DNA of 64,000 nt, from contig NZ_CP154879.1 in the NCBI RefSeq assembly GCF_039614765.1, positions 992,001 to 1,056,000 of the forward strand. Reading direction: 5' to 3'. The position numbers were made by a program, and so were the translations under genes. The notes under the pieces were generated by a model. That model worked only from the letters and a program-made list of their open reading frames with translations, made no database searches and had not been told where the DNA came from. Source of the stretch: Castellaniella sp. MT123 (GTDB taxonomy: Bacteria > Pseudomonadota > Gammaproteobacteria > Burkholderiales > Burkholderiaceae_B). Below are positions 19,119 to 29,044 of this stretch, piece after piece (position 1 is the stretch's first letter; each line of letters starts with the position of its first letter).

Positions 19119-19676
19119 TCAAAGCAGGCCCAGCTGCAGCTTGGCCGGTTCGCTGATCATCTCGCGGCTCCAGGGCGGATCCCAGACCAGATCCACAGTG
19201 GCTTCATCCACGCCGCCGATATTCAGCAGCTTGTTGCGCGCCTCGTCGGCGATCATCGTGCCCATGCCGCAGCCGGCGGCGGTCAGCGTCATCTTGATCT
19301 CGATGCGAAACCGGTCCGGCGTGGCGGCGGGCATGACCTTGCACTCGTAGACCAACCCTAGGTTGACGATGTCCACGGGGATTTCCGGGTCATAGCAGGT
19401 GGACAGCATGGTCCAGGCGGCGTCTTCCACGGATTCCACCGTGGCCGGGCCTTCATGGACATGCTTGACCTCTTCGGTGGGCTCAAAGCCCAGGGCATCG
19501 CCATCGACGCCCTCGATACGATACAGATTGCCTTCCACCATCACGGTGTAGGTGCCACCCAGCTGCTGGGTGATGACGGCCTCGCAGCCCGCCTCGATGG
19601 TCACGGGCGAACCGTAGGGCACGGTGACCGCCGGGCAGTCCCGGTTCACGATCACTTCCTGCCGATTGAAACTCAT
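19119..19676 (-). CDS. sufT: putative Fe-S assembly protein SufT
   Basis: A 185-residue protein. The N-terminal 75 residues are specific to long SufT proteins; the C-terminal part is a DUF59/MIP18-PaaD domain (YDPEIPVDIVNLGLVYEC, then TAAGCGMGTMIADEA) with the conserved cysteine. SufT helps mature Fe-S proteins when iron-sulfur demand is high. It is the last gene of the SUF operon, 23 bp after sufU. Confidence 0.9.
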   Translation of the reverse strand: MSFNRQEVIVNRDCPAVTVPYGSPVTIEAGCEAVITQQLGGTYTVMVEGNLYRIEGVDGDALGFEPTEEVKHVHEGPATVESVEDAAWTMLSTCYDPEIPVDIVNLGLVYECKVMPAATPDRFRIEIKMTLTAAGCGMGTMIADEARNKLLNIGGVDEATVDLVWDPPWSREMISEPAKLQLGLL

Positions 19677-19699
19677 GATGTTACCTCTGGTTCATCGCA

Positions 19700-20152
19700 T
19701 TATTCGGTGACGGCCGTATCGCGCGCCTGCACGATGGCGTTGTGCAGCGTATGCCAGGCCAGTGTGGCGCACTTCACCCGTGAGGGAAATTCGCGCACCC
19801 CGGACAGGACTTCGAGCTTGCCCAGATCGCAATCCGGGTGGGCTTCGGTCAGCATGGCGTGAATGTTGTGAAACAGGGATTCCACCTGATCCACGGACAA
19901 ACCGCGCACGGCTTCCGTCATCAGCGACGCCGACGCGGTCGAGATCGCGCAGCCATGGCCGATGAAGCTGACATCCTGCACGACGCCATCCGCTACCTGG
20001 GCATAGACCGTCAGCTGATCGCCGCACAACGGGTTGTAGCCATCGGCCCGGTTCGAAGCATCGTCCATCGCATGAAAATTGCGTGGGTTGCGGTTGTGAT
20101 CGAAGATGACTTCCTGGTAGAGCTCTCGCAGGCCGTCTTCTGTGTCTCTCAT
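19700..20152 (-). CDS. sufU: SUF system scaffold/sulfur-transfer protein SufU
   Basis: A 150-residue IscU-fold protein with conserved cysteines C43 (NPLCGDQ), C68 (GHGCAIS) and C128 (KCATLAW) and the Asp of CGD, the zinc/persulfide site of SufU. It accepts sulfur from SufS for delivery to SufBCD. The spacing of 3 bp to the sufS stop shows one transcript. Confidence 0.9.
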   Translation of the reverse strand: MRDTEDGLRELYQEVIFDHNRNPRNFHAMDDASNRADGYNPLCGDQLTVYAQVADGVVQDVSFIGHGCAISTASASLMTEAVRGLSVDQVESLFHNIHAMLTEAHPDCDLGKLEVLSGVREFPSRVKCATLAWHTLHNAIVQARDTAVTE

Positions 20153-20155
20153 GCC

Positions 20156-21457
20156 TTACACCCCGAACAGTTTCTGGGCCTTGCGCACGCCCGCCACCAG
20201 GGCCTCGACGTCGCGCAGGTCGTTGTACAGGGCGAAGGACGCCCGCGCCGTGCCTGGAATGCCAAAACGCGTCATGAGCGGCATGGCGCAGTGGTGCCCC
20301 GCCCGGATCGCCACGCCTTCGGTGTCCAGGATCGTGCCCAAGTCGTGCGGATGGATGCCGTCGACCAGGAACGACAGGATCCCCGCCTTGTGCGGCGCGG
20401 TGCCGATCAGACGCACGCCTGGCAGTGCCTGCATGGCGGCGGTGGCTTCAGCCAGCAGCGCCGATTCGTGGGCGGCGATGCGGTCCAGCCCGATGCCGCG
20501 CACATAGTCGATCGCCGCGCCCAGGACGATCGACCCGGCGATGTTCGGTGTGCCGGCCTCGAAGCGCTGCGGGCCCTCGGCCCAGGTGCTGCCGTCGAAA
20601 CTGACAGTGCGGATCATATCGCCGCCGCCCTGCCAGGGCGGCAGGTCCTTCAGGATCGAACCGCGCACATACAGCGCGCCGATGCCGGTCGGACCATAGA
20701 TCTTGTGCCCGGAAAAGGCGTAGAAATCGCAGTCCAGGGCCTGGACGTCCACCGTCGCGTGCGCCACGGCCTGGGCGCCGTCGATCAGCACCAGGGCGCC
20801 GGCGTCATGCGCCAGGCGGGTCAGATCCTGAACAGGATTGACGGTCCCCAGCGCGTTGGACACATGAGCGATACCGACCAGCTTCGTGCGCGCGTTCAGC
20901 TGCGCCCGGAAGTCGTCCAGGTCGAGCTCACCCGAATCCGTGATCCGGACATGGCGCAACACGGCACCGGTGCGGGCGCACAGCAGCTGCCACGGCACGA
21001 TGTTGGAATGGTGTTCCATCCCGGTGACCAGGATCTCGTCGCCGGCCCGCAGGGTCTGGCCCCAGGTCTGCGCGACCAGATTGATGGATTCCGTCGTGCC
21101 TCGGGTGAAGATGACGTTCTGGCTGTCGGGCGCGTTCAACAGCTCGCGCACTCGTTCCCGAGCCTGTTCGTACAGGTCGGTGGCATGCTGGGACAGCCAG
21201 TGCACGCCTCGGTGGATGTTGGCATTGGACTGTTCGTAAAACTGATCCAGCGCCTGGATCACCGCCCGGGGTTTCTGAGTGGTGGCGCCATTGTCCAGAT
21301 AGGCCAGCCGGCGCTTGCGCACAGGCCGCGCGAGGATCGGAAAATCGGCTGCGCAGTCCAGCAGCGCGGCGCGGCCGCCGACCGCCGACAATGCATCCCC
21401 CGCCTCGTCATCGACGGCGAGACGGGCGCTTTCGCGAGAAGTCAGCGGCGCGTTCAT
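20156..21457 (-). CDS. sufS: cysteine desulfurase SufS
   Basis: A 433-residue PLP enzyme. The N-terminal part carries about 45 residues before YLDNGATTQKP; the PLP-lysine motif is SGHKIYGPTGIG, and the catalytic cysteine lies in RAGHHCAMPLM as in group II desulfurases. It removes sulfur from L-cysteine for cluster assembly. The ATG at 21457 overlaps the sufD stop by 4 bp; the longer frame to 21670 is read-through of sufD in another frame. Confidence 0.93.
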   Translation of the reverse strand: MNAPLTSRESARLAVDDEAGDALSAVGGRAALLDCAADFPILARPVRKRRLAYLDNGATTQKPRAVIQALDQFYEQSNANIHRGVHWLSQHATDLYEQARERVRELLNAPDSQNVIFTRGTTESINLVAQTWGQTLRAGDEILVTGMEHHSNIVPWQLLCARTGAVLRHVRITDSGELDLDDFRAQLNARTKLVGIAHVSNALGTVNPVQDLTRLAHDAGALVLIDGAQAVAHATVDVQALDCDFYAFSGHKIYGPTGIGALYVRGSILKDLPPWQGGGDMIRTVSFDGSTWAEGPQRFEAGTPNIAGSIVLGAAIDYVRGIGLDRIAAHESALLAEATAAMQALPGVRLIGTAPHKAGILSFLVDGIHPHDLGTILDTEGVAIRAGHHCAMPLMTRFGIPGTARASFALYNDLRDVEALVAGVRKAQKLFGV

Positions 21458-22764
21458 GCGGCCTCCTGGAGGGCCATGCCGCCGGGCAACAGGGCGCGGA
21501 TGGCCTGCTCGACCCGTTGGCGCAAGGGTACGAAATCGATGCGCGCAACACTGGCCGCCGCGAAGGCGTAGGTCAGGATGTCGCGGGCATGCGCCTCGTC
21601 CAGCCCACGCGTACGCAGGTAAAACAGGCTGTCGGCGTCGATCTGGCCCACGGTCGTGCCATGGGCGCATTTCACGTCATCGGCGTAGATTTCGAGTTCC
21701 GGCCGGGAATCCGATTTCGCCAGACGCGACAGCAGCAGGCTGTCATTGCGCTGGATGGCGTCGGTGCCGTCGGCACCGGGCGCGACCAGGATACGGCCGC
21801 TGAACACACCATGCGCGGTATCGGCCAGGATGCCGCGATAGTTTTCATGGCTGACGCAACGCGGCTTTTCGTGGCCGATCAGGGTGTGGTGATCCACGTG
21901 ACGGCGCTGGTTCACGTAGTACAGCCCATTGAAGAGCGTCTCGCAGCGCTCGTCGGCGAAATGCGTGGCGATGTCGTGCCGCGCCAGGCGCGCGCCCAGG
22001 GACACCGAATGGGATGCGAAATACGACCCCCGCGACTGCACGGCATCGATTTCCCCCAGGTGCCAGGCCTGGGCCGATTCCTGTTGAAGTTTCAGATGGG
22101 TGATGCGCGCGTCGCTGCCCAGCGTCAGGCGGGTGGCGGCGTGGCGCAGATTGCTGGCGCCCGGCACACCGACGTAATGTTCGACCACGGTCGCCTGCGA
22201 ATTGGCATCCGCCTGGATCAGGTGGCGCAGAAAATGCGCCGCCTGCGGCGACGCGGCCACGCATACCAGGTGGATGGGCTGCTCGACGGCCACGCCGCAC
22301 GCCAGCCGGATCCAGGCGCCATCGCTGGCCAGTGCCAGGTTCAGGGCACTGGTGCTGTGGCCGTCCTCGGCCTGGCCATAGGCGGCCTGGATGGCCTCGG
22401 CGTGATCCGCCCAGGCCTGCGACAGCGGCAACAGGGTCGCACCTGCGGGCAGCGACCCGAGGTCGGACAACGCCGCGTCGAAAGCACCATCGACGAACAC
22501 CAGCCAGTGGCCGGATTCGCCGGCCTTCAGCGAGGCGACGAGGTCGGCCACCGGCTGCGCGCCACCGTCCGCAAACGTTGCCGCCGCCAACGGCGACAGC
22601 GACGTATGACGCCAGGCATCGTTTCGGGTGGTGGGCCAGCCTTCGCTCATAAAGCGGTCCAGAGCCTGCCGACGCAAATCGGCCAGCCAGGGCAGCCGCG
22701 CTCCGGCCAGGGAATCCGCCCGCCGGCCCAGCACATCGGCCCAGACCTGAAGATCGGTACTCAT
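21454..22764 (-). CDS. sufD: Fe-S cluster assembly protein SufD
   Basis: A 436-residue SufBD-family protein with the beta-helix core (GVFSGRILVAPGADGTDAIQ, KCAHGTTVGQIDADSLFYLR) and the conserved histidine of KCAHG. It is part of the SufBC2D scaffold. It overlaps sufC and sufS by 4 bp each, giving tightly coupled translation. Confidence 0.92.
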   Translation of the reverse strand: MSTDLQVWADVLGRRADSLAGARLPWLADLRRQALDRFMSEGWPTTRNDAWRHTSLSPLAAATFADGGAQPVADLVASLKAGESGHWLVFVDGAFDAALSDLGSLPAGATLLPLSQAWADHAEAIQAAYGQAEDGHSTSALNLALASDGAWIRLACGVAVEQPIHLVCVAASPQAAHFLRHLIQADANSQATVVEHYVGVPGASNLRHAATRLTLGSDARITHLKLQQESAQAWHLGEIDAVQSRGSYFASHSVSLGARLARHDIATHFADERCETLFNGLYYVNQRRHVDHHTLIGHEKPRCVSHENYRGILADTAHGVFSGRILVAPGADGTDAIQRNDSLLLSRLAKSDSRPELEIYADDVKCAHGTTVGQIDADSLFYLRTRGLDEAHARDILTYAFAAASVARIDFVPLRQRVEQAIRALLPGGMALQEAA

Positions 22765-23582
22765 GCGCGCGCCCCCGGTTTGACGCCGATCTTCTTGCCG
22801 TCGTCGGCCTTGGCGCCACGCGCGGCCGCCGGGGTCTGATTGACCCCTTCGATCCAGCCGTAGCCTTTTTCTTCCAGTTCCAGCGCGAGTTCGCGGCCGC
22901 CCGAACGCACGATCCGGCCGTGGGCCAGCACGTGGACGAAATCAGGCACGATGTAGTCCAGCAGGCGCTGATAGTGGGTGATGACGATCATGGCGCGATC
23001 GGGCGAACGCAGGCGGTTGACGCCATCAGCCACCGTCTTCAGGGCGTCGATGTCCAGGCCGGAATCGGTCTCGTCCAGGATGGCGAGTTTCGGTTCCAGC
23101 AAGGCCATCTGCAGGACCTCGTTGCGTTTTTTCTCGCCGCCTGAAAACCCTTCGTTGACCGAGCGGTACAGGAATTCATCGCGCATGCCGACGAGCTTCA
23201 TTTCCGCCTTGGCTTTCTTGACGAAATCCATGGCGTCCAGTTCGGGCAGGCCGCGATGACGCCGTCCGGCGTTGACGGCAGCGCGCATGAAATAGGCATT
23301 CGAGACACCCGGGACTTCGATCGGGTACTGGAACGCCAGGAAAATGCCGGCACGGGCGCGCTCTTCCACGGGCAGGGCCAGCAGGTCCTGGCCTTCGTAC
23401 GTGACGGTGCCGCCCGTGACCCGGTAGTTCTCGCGGCCGGTCAGCACCTGGGACAAGGTGCTTTTCCCGGCGCCGTTGGGGCCCATGATGGCGTGGACTT
23501 CGCCCGGATTGACCTCGAGGTTGAGGCCGCGCAGGATTTCCTTGTCCTCGATCGAGGCGTGCAGATCATTGATTTTCAGCAT
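22761..23582 (-). CDS. sufC: Fe-S cluster assembly ATPase SufC
   Basis: A 273-residue ABC ATPase: Walker A GPNGAGKST, a family-typical signature SGGEKKRNEVLQM, Walker B LAILDETDSGLDIDALK. It drives conformational change in SufBC2D. The C-terminal 20 residues beyond the usual end (AARGAKADDGKKIGVKPGAR) are a short basic extension. It starts 12 bp after the sufB stop. Confidence 0.94.
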   Translation of the reverse strand: MLKINDLHASIEDKEILRGLNLEVNPGEVHAIMGPNGAGKSTLSQVLTGRENYRVTGGTVTYEGQDLLALPVEERARAGIFLAFQYPIEVPGVSNAYFMRAAVNAGRRHRGLPELDAMDFVKKAKAEMKLVGMRDEFLYRSVNEGFSGGEKKRNEVLQMALLEPKLAILDETDSGLDIDALKTVADGVNRLRSPDRAMIVITHYQRLLDYIVPDFVHVLAHGRIVRSGGRELALELEEKGYGWIEGVNQTPAAARGAKADDGKKIGVKPGARA

Positions 23583-23594
23583 GAGATGGGCTCC

Positions 23595-25043
23595 TTAACC
23601 GACGCTGCCTTCCAGGCTCACGCCGAGCAGATTCTGCGCTTCGACGGCGAATTCCATGGGCAATTCCTTGAAAACTTCCTTGCAGAAGCCGTTGACGATC
23701 ATCGACACGGCGTCCTCGGCCGACAGGCCGCGCTGCATGGCATAGAACAGTTGATCTTCCGCGATACGCGAGGCCGTGGCCTCGTGTTCGACGCTGGCGC
23801 TGGGATTCTGCACCTCGATGGTCGGGAAGGTGTGCGCGGCGCATTCCTTGCCGATCAGCAGCGAATCGCACTGCGTGTAATTACGGGCGTTTTCCGCCTT
23901 GGGCGTCATGCGCACCAGGCCACGGAACGTATTGCTGCCGTGACCGGCGGAAATGCCCTTCGAGATGATGGTGCTGCGCGTGTTGCGTCCCATGTGCACC
24001 ATCTTCGTGCCGGTGTCGGCCTGCTGATAATGGTTGGACAGGGCCACCGAATAGAATTCGCCCGTGGAATCGTCGCCGCGCAGGATCACGCTAGGATATT
24101 TCCAGGTGATGGCCGATCCGGTTTCCACCTGGGTCCAGGAAATCCGCGAACGCGGCCCGCGACAGTCGCCGCGCTTGGTGACGAAATTGTAGATGCCGCC
24201 CAGGCCGTTCTCGTCGCCCGGATACCAGTTCTGCACGGTGGAATATTTGATCCGGGCGTCGTCCAGGGCGACGAGTTCCACCACGGCGGCGTGCAGCTGG
24301 TTTTCGTCGCGCATGGGCGCCGTACAGCCTTCCAGGTAGCTGACGATGGCCCCTTCGTCGGCGATGATCAGGGTGCGTTCGAACTGACCGGTATCGGCAC
24401 TGTTGATGCGGAAATAGGTGGACAGTTCCATCGGGCATTTCACGCCCTTCGGGATATAGACGAAAGAACCGTCGGAAAAGACCGCCGAATTCAGCGCCGC
24501 GTAGAAATTGTCCCCCGGGGGCACGACCGAACCCATATATTTCTGGACCAGTTCGGGGTACGAGCGCACAGCCTCGGAAAACGAACAGAAGATGACGCCG
24601 ACGTCGGCCAGCTGCTTGCGAAACGTCGTCGCCACCGACACCGAATCGAACACGGCATCGACCGCCACACCGGCAAGCTTCGCACGCTCGTGCAGCGGCA
24701 CGCCCAGCTTTTCGTAGGTCTTCAGCAGTTCGGGATCGACATCTTCCAGGCTCTTGGGACCGTCCTTCTTCGATTTGGGCGCGGAGTAATAGCTGATGTC
24801 CTGGAAGTCGGGTTCCGGGAAATGGACCTTGGCCCATTGGGGCTGCGGCATCTTCAGCCATTCGCGGTAGGCGTTCAGGCGCCACTGCAGCATGAACTCG
24901 GGTTCGCGCTTGACCGCGGACAAGCGGCGAATCACATCCTCGTCCAATCCCTTCGGAAAGGTCTCGGCCTCGATCTGCGTGACGAAACCGGCGTCATACT
25001 CGCGATCGAGGAAGGAATCGAGCTTGTCATTGACAGTACTCAT
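23595..25043 (-). CDS. sufB: Fe-S cluster assembly protein SufB
   Basis: A 482-residue scaffold subunit with the family's usual length. Landmarks are [40 protein letters not shown] and [20 protein letters not shown] near the C-terminus. It assembles the cluster with SufC and SufD in the cytoplasm. Its ATG overlaps the regulator's stop by 4 bp, so regulator and suf genes form one operon. Confidence 0.95.
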   Translation of the reverse strand: MSTVNDKLDSFLDREYDAGFVTQIEAETFPKGLDEDVIRRLSAVKREPEFMLQWRLNAYREWLKMPQPQWAKVHFPEPDFQDISYYSAPKSKKDGPKSLEDVDPELLKTYEKLGVPLHERAKLAGVAVDAVFDSVSVATTFRKQLADVGVIFCSFSEAVRSYPELVQKYMGSVVPPGDNFYAALNSAVFSDGSFVYIPKGVKCPMELSTYFRINSADTGQFERTLIIADEGAIVSYLEGCTAPMRDENQLHAAVVELVALDDARIKYSTVQNWYPGDENGLGGIYNFVTKRGDCRGPRSRISWTQVETGSAITWKYPSVILRGDDSTGEFYSVALSNHYQQADTGTKMVHMGRNTRSTIISKGISAGHGSNTFRGLVRMTPKAENARNYTQCDSLLIGKECAAHTFPTIEVQNPSASVEHEATASRIAEDQLFYAMQRGLSAEDAVSMIVNGFCKEVFKELPMEFAVEAQNLLGVSLEGSVG

Positions 25044-25528
25044 TTGGACAGACTCCAGTTCGGAATATTCGTAAGGGGCGGGTGCGCACCGGTCACGGCG
25101 ACCACAGGCGCAGAGATGGGCCGCGCATCATCGACCATGTTGGCCAGCGTCACGGATTCCAGCGTGCGACGCACGATCAGGTTGATGCGCTGCCAGTGGG
25201 TGCGGATGTGGCAGGCGCCTTCGACGCTGCAGACGCCCGGCAGGGCCGTGCATTCCGTCAGGCCAAAGGGTTGATCCTCCAGGGCATCGATGATCTGGGC
25301 GACGTTGATGCGATCGGGCTCGCGTTCCAGGCGGTAGCCGCCATGCGCCCCGCGTGTGCTGGCGACCAGACCGTGCTGCGCCAGCAGTTTCAGGACTTTG
25401 CTGACCACGGGTTGACCGAGCCCCAGAGCCCCGGCCAGCTCGGCGGCGCTGCAGACGTGCGTCGGACGGGTTGCCATGTGCGTCAACACAAGGATTCCGT
25501 AATCGACGATCTTGCTGATCCGCAGCAT
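25040..25528 (-). CDS. Rrf2-family SUF operon regulator
   Basis: A 162-residue Rrf2/IscR-like repressor. Winged helix at about 1-65 ([43 protein letters not shown]), then three cysteines C93, C100 and C106 able to hold an Fe-S cluster. It fits the SUF system Fe-S assembly regulator (SufR-like) family and should sense cluster status. I prefer the ATG at 25528; the frame extends to 25594 through the probable operator. It is the first gene of the suf operon and probably autoregulates. Confidence 0.88.
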   Translation of the reverse strand: MLRISKIVDYGILVLTHMATRPTHVCSAAELAGALGLGQPVVSKVLKLLAQHGLVASTRGAHGGYRLEREPDRINVAQIIDALEDQPFGLTECTALPGVCSVEGACHIRTHWQRINLIVRRTLESVTLANMVDDARPISAPVVAVTGAHPPLTNIPNWSLSK

Positions 25529-25564
25529 GGGCTGGTCCAAGGGGGAGGAAATTCGGGAAACAAA

Positions 25565-25588
25565 ATAGTACCGCTTTGGTACAGTATA
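25565..25588. promoter_or_regulatory. candidate operator of the suf operon
   Basis: GTACC (25568-25572) and GGTAC (25578-25582) form a perfect inverted repeat around GCTTT, extended by ATA on the left and TAT on the right. It lies 40-60 bp upstream of the regulator's start codon, where an Rrf2 protein would autorepress. Assignment by position and symmetry only. Confidence 0.55.
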
Positions 25589-25657
25589 GGTCAAACCCTG
25601 ATGCCGCGGATCACGATTTCAGGCAAACGTGCCGTTGCGCGCCTGCCGGACGAACCT

Positions 25658-27445
25658 TTACGGCGTCTCGGCGGTGCGGGACTGCTGCAATTCCCACATC
25701 CTCGCATAACGGCCATCGCGTGCCAGCAGAGCATCGTGGGTGCCCTGCTCCACCACCCGGCCACCCTCCAGCACCAGGATGTGATCCGCATGGACGATGG
25801 TGGACAGGCGGTGCGCGATGATCAGCGTCGTACGCCCCTGGGCGATGCGGTCCAGCTGATCCTGGATGGCCCGTTCGGTGCGGGTGTCCAGCGCGCTGGT
25901 GGCCTCGTCGAAGACCAGGATGGGGGGTGATTTCAGCAGGGCCCGGGCAATGGCGACCCGCTGCTTTTCACCGCCCGACAGTTTCAGGCCCCGCTCGCCG
26001 ACAGGCGTGTCGTAGCCCTGTGGCAGGGACGCCACGAAATCATGGATGTGGGCGGCACGCGCCGCCTCGATGACTTCGTCCTGCGTGGCACCGGGGCGGC
26101 CATAGGCGATGTTGTAGCCGATGGTGTCGTTGAACAGCACCGTATCCTGCGGCACGATGCCGATATGGGCGCGGACGCTGTCTTGCGTATAGTCGCGGAT
26201 GTCGCGGCCGTTGATGCGCACGGCACCGGCGGTGGGGTCATAAAAACGGAACAGCAAGCGCGACAGCGTGGATTTCCCCGCGCCGGACGAGCCCACCACA
26301 GCCAGCGAGCCGCCCGCAGGCACCGAAAAGCTGACCTGGTGCAGGATCTGACGGTCCGCCTGGTAGCCGAAATCCACGGCATCGAAGCTCAAGCTGGCCT
26401 GATCCGCCTGCAAGACCGTGGCGCCCGGCCGGTCGGCAACTTCCTGATGATGCCCCAGGAGGTCGAACATGCGTTCCATGTCGGCCAGCGCATGCTTGAT
26501 TTCCCGATAGACGAAACCCAGGAAATTCAAGGGCGCGTACAGCTGCGTCAGGTACGCGGACACCAGCACCACGTCACCCACCGTCATCCGGCCCAGCACC
26601 ACGCCACGCGCGGACTGCCACAGCAGTGCCGTCATGCCGATGGTGATGATCAGGCCCTGCCCCATGTTCAGCAGATTCAGCGAAACCTGGTTGCGCACCG
26701 CCGAATCGACCCAGCCGCGCATATCGTGATCGTAGCGGCGGCTCTCGTAGGTCTCATTGCCGAAATATTTGACGGTTTCGTAATTCAGCAGGGCGTCGAT
26801 GGCCTTGCCGTTGGCCTGGCTGTCCAGCGTGTTCATGGTGCGCCGGTACACCATGCGCCGTTCGGTGACCTTCAGGGTGAACAGCACGTAGGCCGCGATC
26901 GTGGCGAGCGTCAGCGCGGCAAAGATCCAGTCGTAGCGCCACAGCAGCACCCCGGTCACCATGGCGATCTCCAGCAGCGTGGGCAGGACGTTGAAGACCG
27001 TGAAATTGAGCAGAAAGCCGATTCCCTTCGTGCCACGCTCGATGTCGCGCGTCAGTCCGCCCGTGCGCCGCCCCATGTGAAACCGCAGCGACAGCGCCAG
27101 CAGATGGCGGAACACCCGGCTGGCGACCTGCTGAATGGAGCCCTGGGTGACCCGTGCGAACAGGGCGTCGCGCAGTTCGCCGAAAACCCCGGTCATCAGG
27201 CGCGCCAATCCGTAGCCGGCCAGCGCGGCCAGGGGGACCGTCAGCTGCGTGGAGGGCATCCCCAGCCCATCGATCAGATCCTTCAGGTAGATCGGGGTCG
27301 AGACATTGGCCAGCTTGGCCACGAGCAGACAGGCAAAAGCCAGCGTCACGCGGCCGCGAAAGGCCCACACATAGGGCCAGAGGGTCTTCAGAGTCTGCCA
27401 GTCGTCGCGTCGCGCGGGGGCCGGGCCAGTATGGGAAAAACGCAT
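25658..27445 (-). CDS. Atm1/ABCB7-type ABC exporter (fused permease-ATPase)
   Basis: A 595-residue half-transporter. Six transmembrane segments occupy about residues 20-310 (for example VTLAFACLLVAKLANVSTPI), then an ATPase with Walker A GSSGAGKST, signature LSGGEKQRVAIARAL and Walker B ILVFDEATSALD. FGNETYESRRYD and QSARGVVLGRMTVGDVV in the membrane domain resemble Atm1 and bacterial homologues that export glutathione-linked sulfur or metal species. Its place beside the suf operon, on the same strand with its own start, supports a role in iron-sulfur or metal homeostasis. The start at 27445 is chosen over an upstream reading to 27637. Confidence 0.87.
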   Translation of the reverse strand: MRFSHTGPAPARRDDWQTLKTLWPYVWAFRGRVTLAFACLLVAKLANVSTPIYLKDLIDGLGMPSTQLTVPLAALAGYGLARLMTGVFGELRDALFARVTQGSIQQVASRVFRHLLALSLRFHMGRRTGGLTRDIERGTKGIGFLLNFTVFNVLPTLLEIAMVTGVLLWRYDWIFAALTLATIAAYVLFTLKVTERRMVYRRTMNTLDSQANGKAIDALLNYETVKYFGNETYESRRYDHDMRGWVDSAVRNQVSLNLLNMGQGLIITIGMTALLWQSARGVVLGRMTVGDVVLVSAYLTQLYAPLNFLGFVYREIKHALADMERMFDLLGHHQEVADRPGATVLQADQASLSFDAVDFGYQADRQILHQVSFSVPAGGSLAVVGSSGAGKSTLSRLLFRFYDPTAGAVRINGRDIRDYTQDSVRAHIGIVPQDTVLFNDTIGYNIAYGRPGATQDEVIEAARAAHIHDFVASLPQGYDTPVGERGLKLSGGEKQRVAIARALLKSPPILVFDEATSALDTRTERAIQDQLDRIAQGRTTLIIAHRLSTIVHADHILVLEGGRVVEQGTHDALLARDGRYARMWELQQSRTAETP

Positions 27446-27550
27446 GGAAACGTCCGGAAATCTGGAGTGACAAGCTGCGGAGCCGCGACAGCGGCTGCAC
27501 GGCGGGCTGCGCATACAATAGAGAGCATTGAAGGAAGCCCGGCTGATTGT

Positions 27551-28078
27551 ATGACTGTTTCGGTTTTCGATTACGAAGTGGAACTCGGCGCCTGCGCCGC
27601 CGGTGACCGGTCCGCTTTTCACGCCCTGTATCGCCACGAGGCGCCCGCCATGCGTGCCCTGGCGCTAGCCATGCTGGGAGAGCCCGAACATGCCGATACC
27701 GTTCTGCACGAGACCTTCGTGCTGATCTGGCGTAACGCCGCTGGCTACAGCCCGACCATCGGCACCGCCCGCGCCTGGATGTACAGCATCCTGCGCTATC
27801 GGGCGCGGGCGCATGCGCGGCATCACCAAGAAGCGGGGGACTCGTCCCCGGAAAACCTGCCGCTGCCGACCCTGACACTGCGCACCGACGCCACCGCCGA
27901 CACGATACCAGGCGCGCTGGCCGCTCTGCCCGCCCCCCAGCTCGAAGCACTGCTGCAGGCCTACCTGCACGGCGGTGACCCGGCCCGTATCGCCGCCCTG
28001 CTGGACCGTTCCGAACCCGACATCCAGGCATCCATCGAGGCAAGCCTGAGCCATATCGACGAGGCCGTGCGCGCATGA
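27551..28078 (+). CDS. ECF RNA polymerase sigma factor
   Basis: A 175-residue sigma-70 family protein with region 2 (AFHALYRHEAPAMRALALAM then HETFVLIWRNAAGYSPTIG, ARAWMYSILRYRAR) and a shortened, diverged region 4 (ALAALPAPQLEALLQAYLHG, IAALLDRSEPDIQASIEASL). The pattern fits SigK-type ECF factors. It overlaps the following membrane anti-sigma gene by 4 bp and is divergent from the ABC exporter, with 105 bp between starts that must hold both promoters. Confidence 0.85.
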   Translation: MTVSVFDYEVELGACAAGDRSAFHALYRHEAPAMRALALAMLGEPEHADTVLHETFVLIWRNAAGYSPTIGTARAWMYSILRYRARAHARHHQEAGDSSPENLPLPTLTLRTDATADTIPGALAALPAPQLEALLQAYLHGGDPARIAALLDRSEPDIQASIEASLSHIDEAVRA

Positions 28079-28548
28079 AATCGCACCGTTCCTATTCCGA
28101 TCACGAAATTGCGTGCTATGTGCTGGGGCTGGACATGCCCGATCAGTCCCGGGACATCCAGGCGCGCCTGGCACAGGATGACGCGGCCGCCGCGCGGGCC
28201 CTGAAGTGGGAAACGTATTTTCTGGGCATCGTCGATGCGCTGCAACCAGCCCCGCCGCCCGCCACGGTGATCGCCCGGATCCAGGCGACCCTGGGAATGG
28301 AAGGCATGCCCATGCCGGAAGAGCCCCGCCCGGCGCCGATTCACGCGGCCGAACCTGATACACCATCATCCCCTCAGGAATCCTCGGGCCGCCTGGATTG
28401 GCGCCGCTGGCGGATTGGCCGCCATCGCATCGCCGTCATCGTCGCGGCCTGCATGGTAGCCGGCCTGCTCACCCTGGTGATCGGGGCCAATCTGCACCAC
28501 ACGACCAGCAAGGTCGTGCAACAACCGGTACAGCTGGAAACTCACTAA
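28075..28548 (+). CDS. membrane anti-sigma factor (RskA-like)
   Basis: A 157-residue protein. The N-terminal cytoplasmic part (SDHEIACYVLGLDMP, RALKWETYFLGIVDAL) resembles the zinc-less anti-sigma domain; a Pro-rich linker leads to one transmembrane segment at about 121-143 (IAVIVAACMVAGLLTLVIGA) and only a short periplasmic tail, much shorter than in RskA. The 4-bp overlap with the ECF gene gives matched synthesis. The signal it senses is unknown. Confidence 0.75.
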   Translation: MKSHRSYSDHEIACYVLGLDMPDQSRDIQARLAQDDAAAARALKWETYFLGIVDALQPAPPPATVIARIQATLGMEGMPMPEEPRPAPIHAAEPDTPSSPQESSGRLDWRRWRIGRHRIAVIVAACMVAGLLTLVIGANLHHTTSKVVQQPVQLETH

Positions 28549-28621
28549 AAATGCAGGGCTGCCCCAAGAACGGCCCCGCATCGGAAAAACGCACCCGCGG
28601 CATCAGCCCGGCGGCGCCGGA

Positions 28622-29044
28622 TCAAAGATCGCGCAAACCCGCTGCCTGATTGGGCCGGTCAGCAGCACCCAGCGCCCGGCCCAGGCGCTCGCGAATGCCC
28701 TGCAGTTCGGCTCGCAGGGACTGCAATTCGGCCCCGGTCAGGCGCACGGCAGCATCCTGGTCATGTGGCACGTCGGCACCCTCGCCCAAGCGGTTGCGGG
28801 CGCCGGCGATGGTGAAACCCTGTTCGTACAACAGATCGCGGATGCGGCGCACCAGCAGAACCTCGTGGTGCTGATAATACCGCCGATTACCCCGGCGCTT
28901 GACGGGCTTGAGCTGCGCGAATTCCTGTTCCCAGTAGCGCAGGATGTGCGGCTTGACGCCGCACAGTTCGCTGACCTCGCCAATGGTGAAGTAGCGTTTG
29001 GCGGGGATGGGCGGCAGCGCCGAAGAAGACGCGGCCGGTGTCAT
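28622..29044 (-). CDS. MerR family transcriptional regulator
   Basis: A 140-residue MerR-type protein: [29 protein letters not shown] then [21 protein letters not shown], the winged helix and recognition wing, followed by a short coiled coil ([20 protein letters not shown]). No C-terminal cysteine metal site is present. It overlaps the ihfA stop by 4 bp, the arrangement usual in many beta- and gammaproteobacteria at the end of the pheST-ihfA operon. Confidence 0.88.
   Translation of the reverse strand: MTPAASSSALPPIPAKRYFTIGEVSELCGVKPHILRYWEQEFAQLKPVKRRGNRRYYQHHEVLLVRRIRDLLYEQGFTIAGARNRLGEGADVPHDQDAAVRLTGAELQSLRAELQGIRERLGRALGAADRPNQAAGLRDL

Noticed and set aside
19838-22839. Two long plus-strand frames opposite sufU, sufS and sufD
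   Set aside because: Antisense of conserved suf genes with no motifs of their own.
23256-25274. 672-codon plus-strand frame
   Set aside because: Antisense of sufB and sufC; no motif and no ribosome-binding site.
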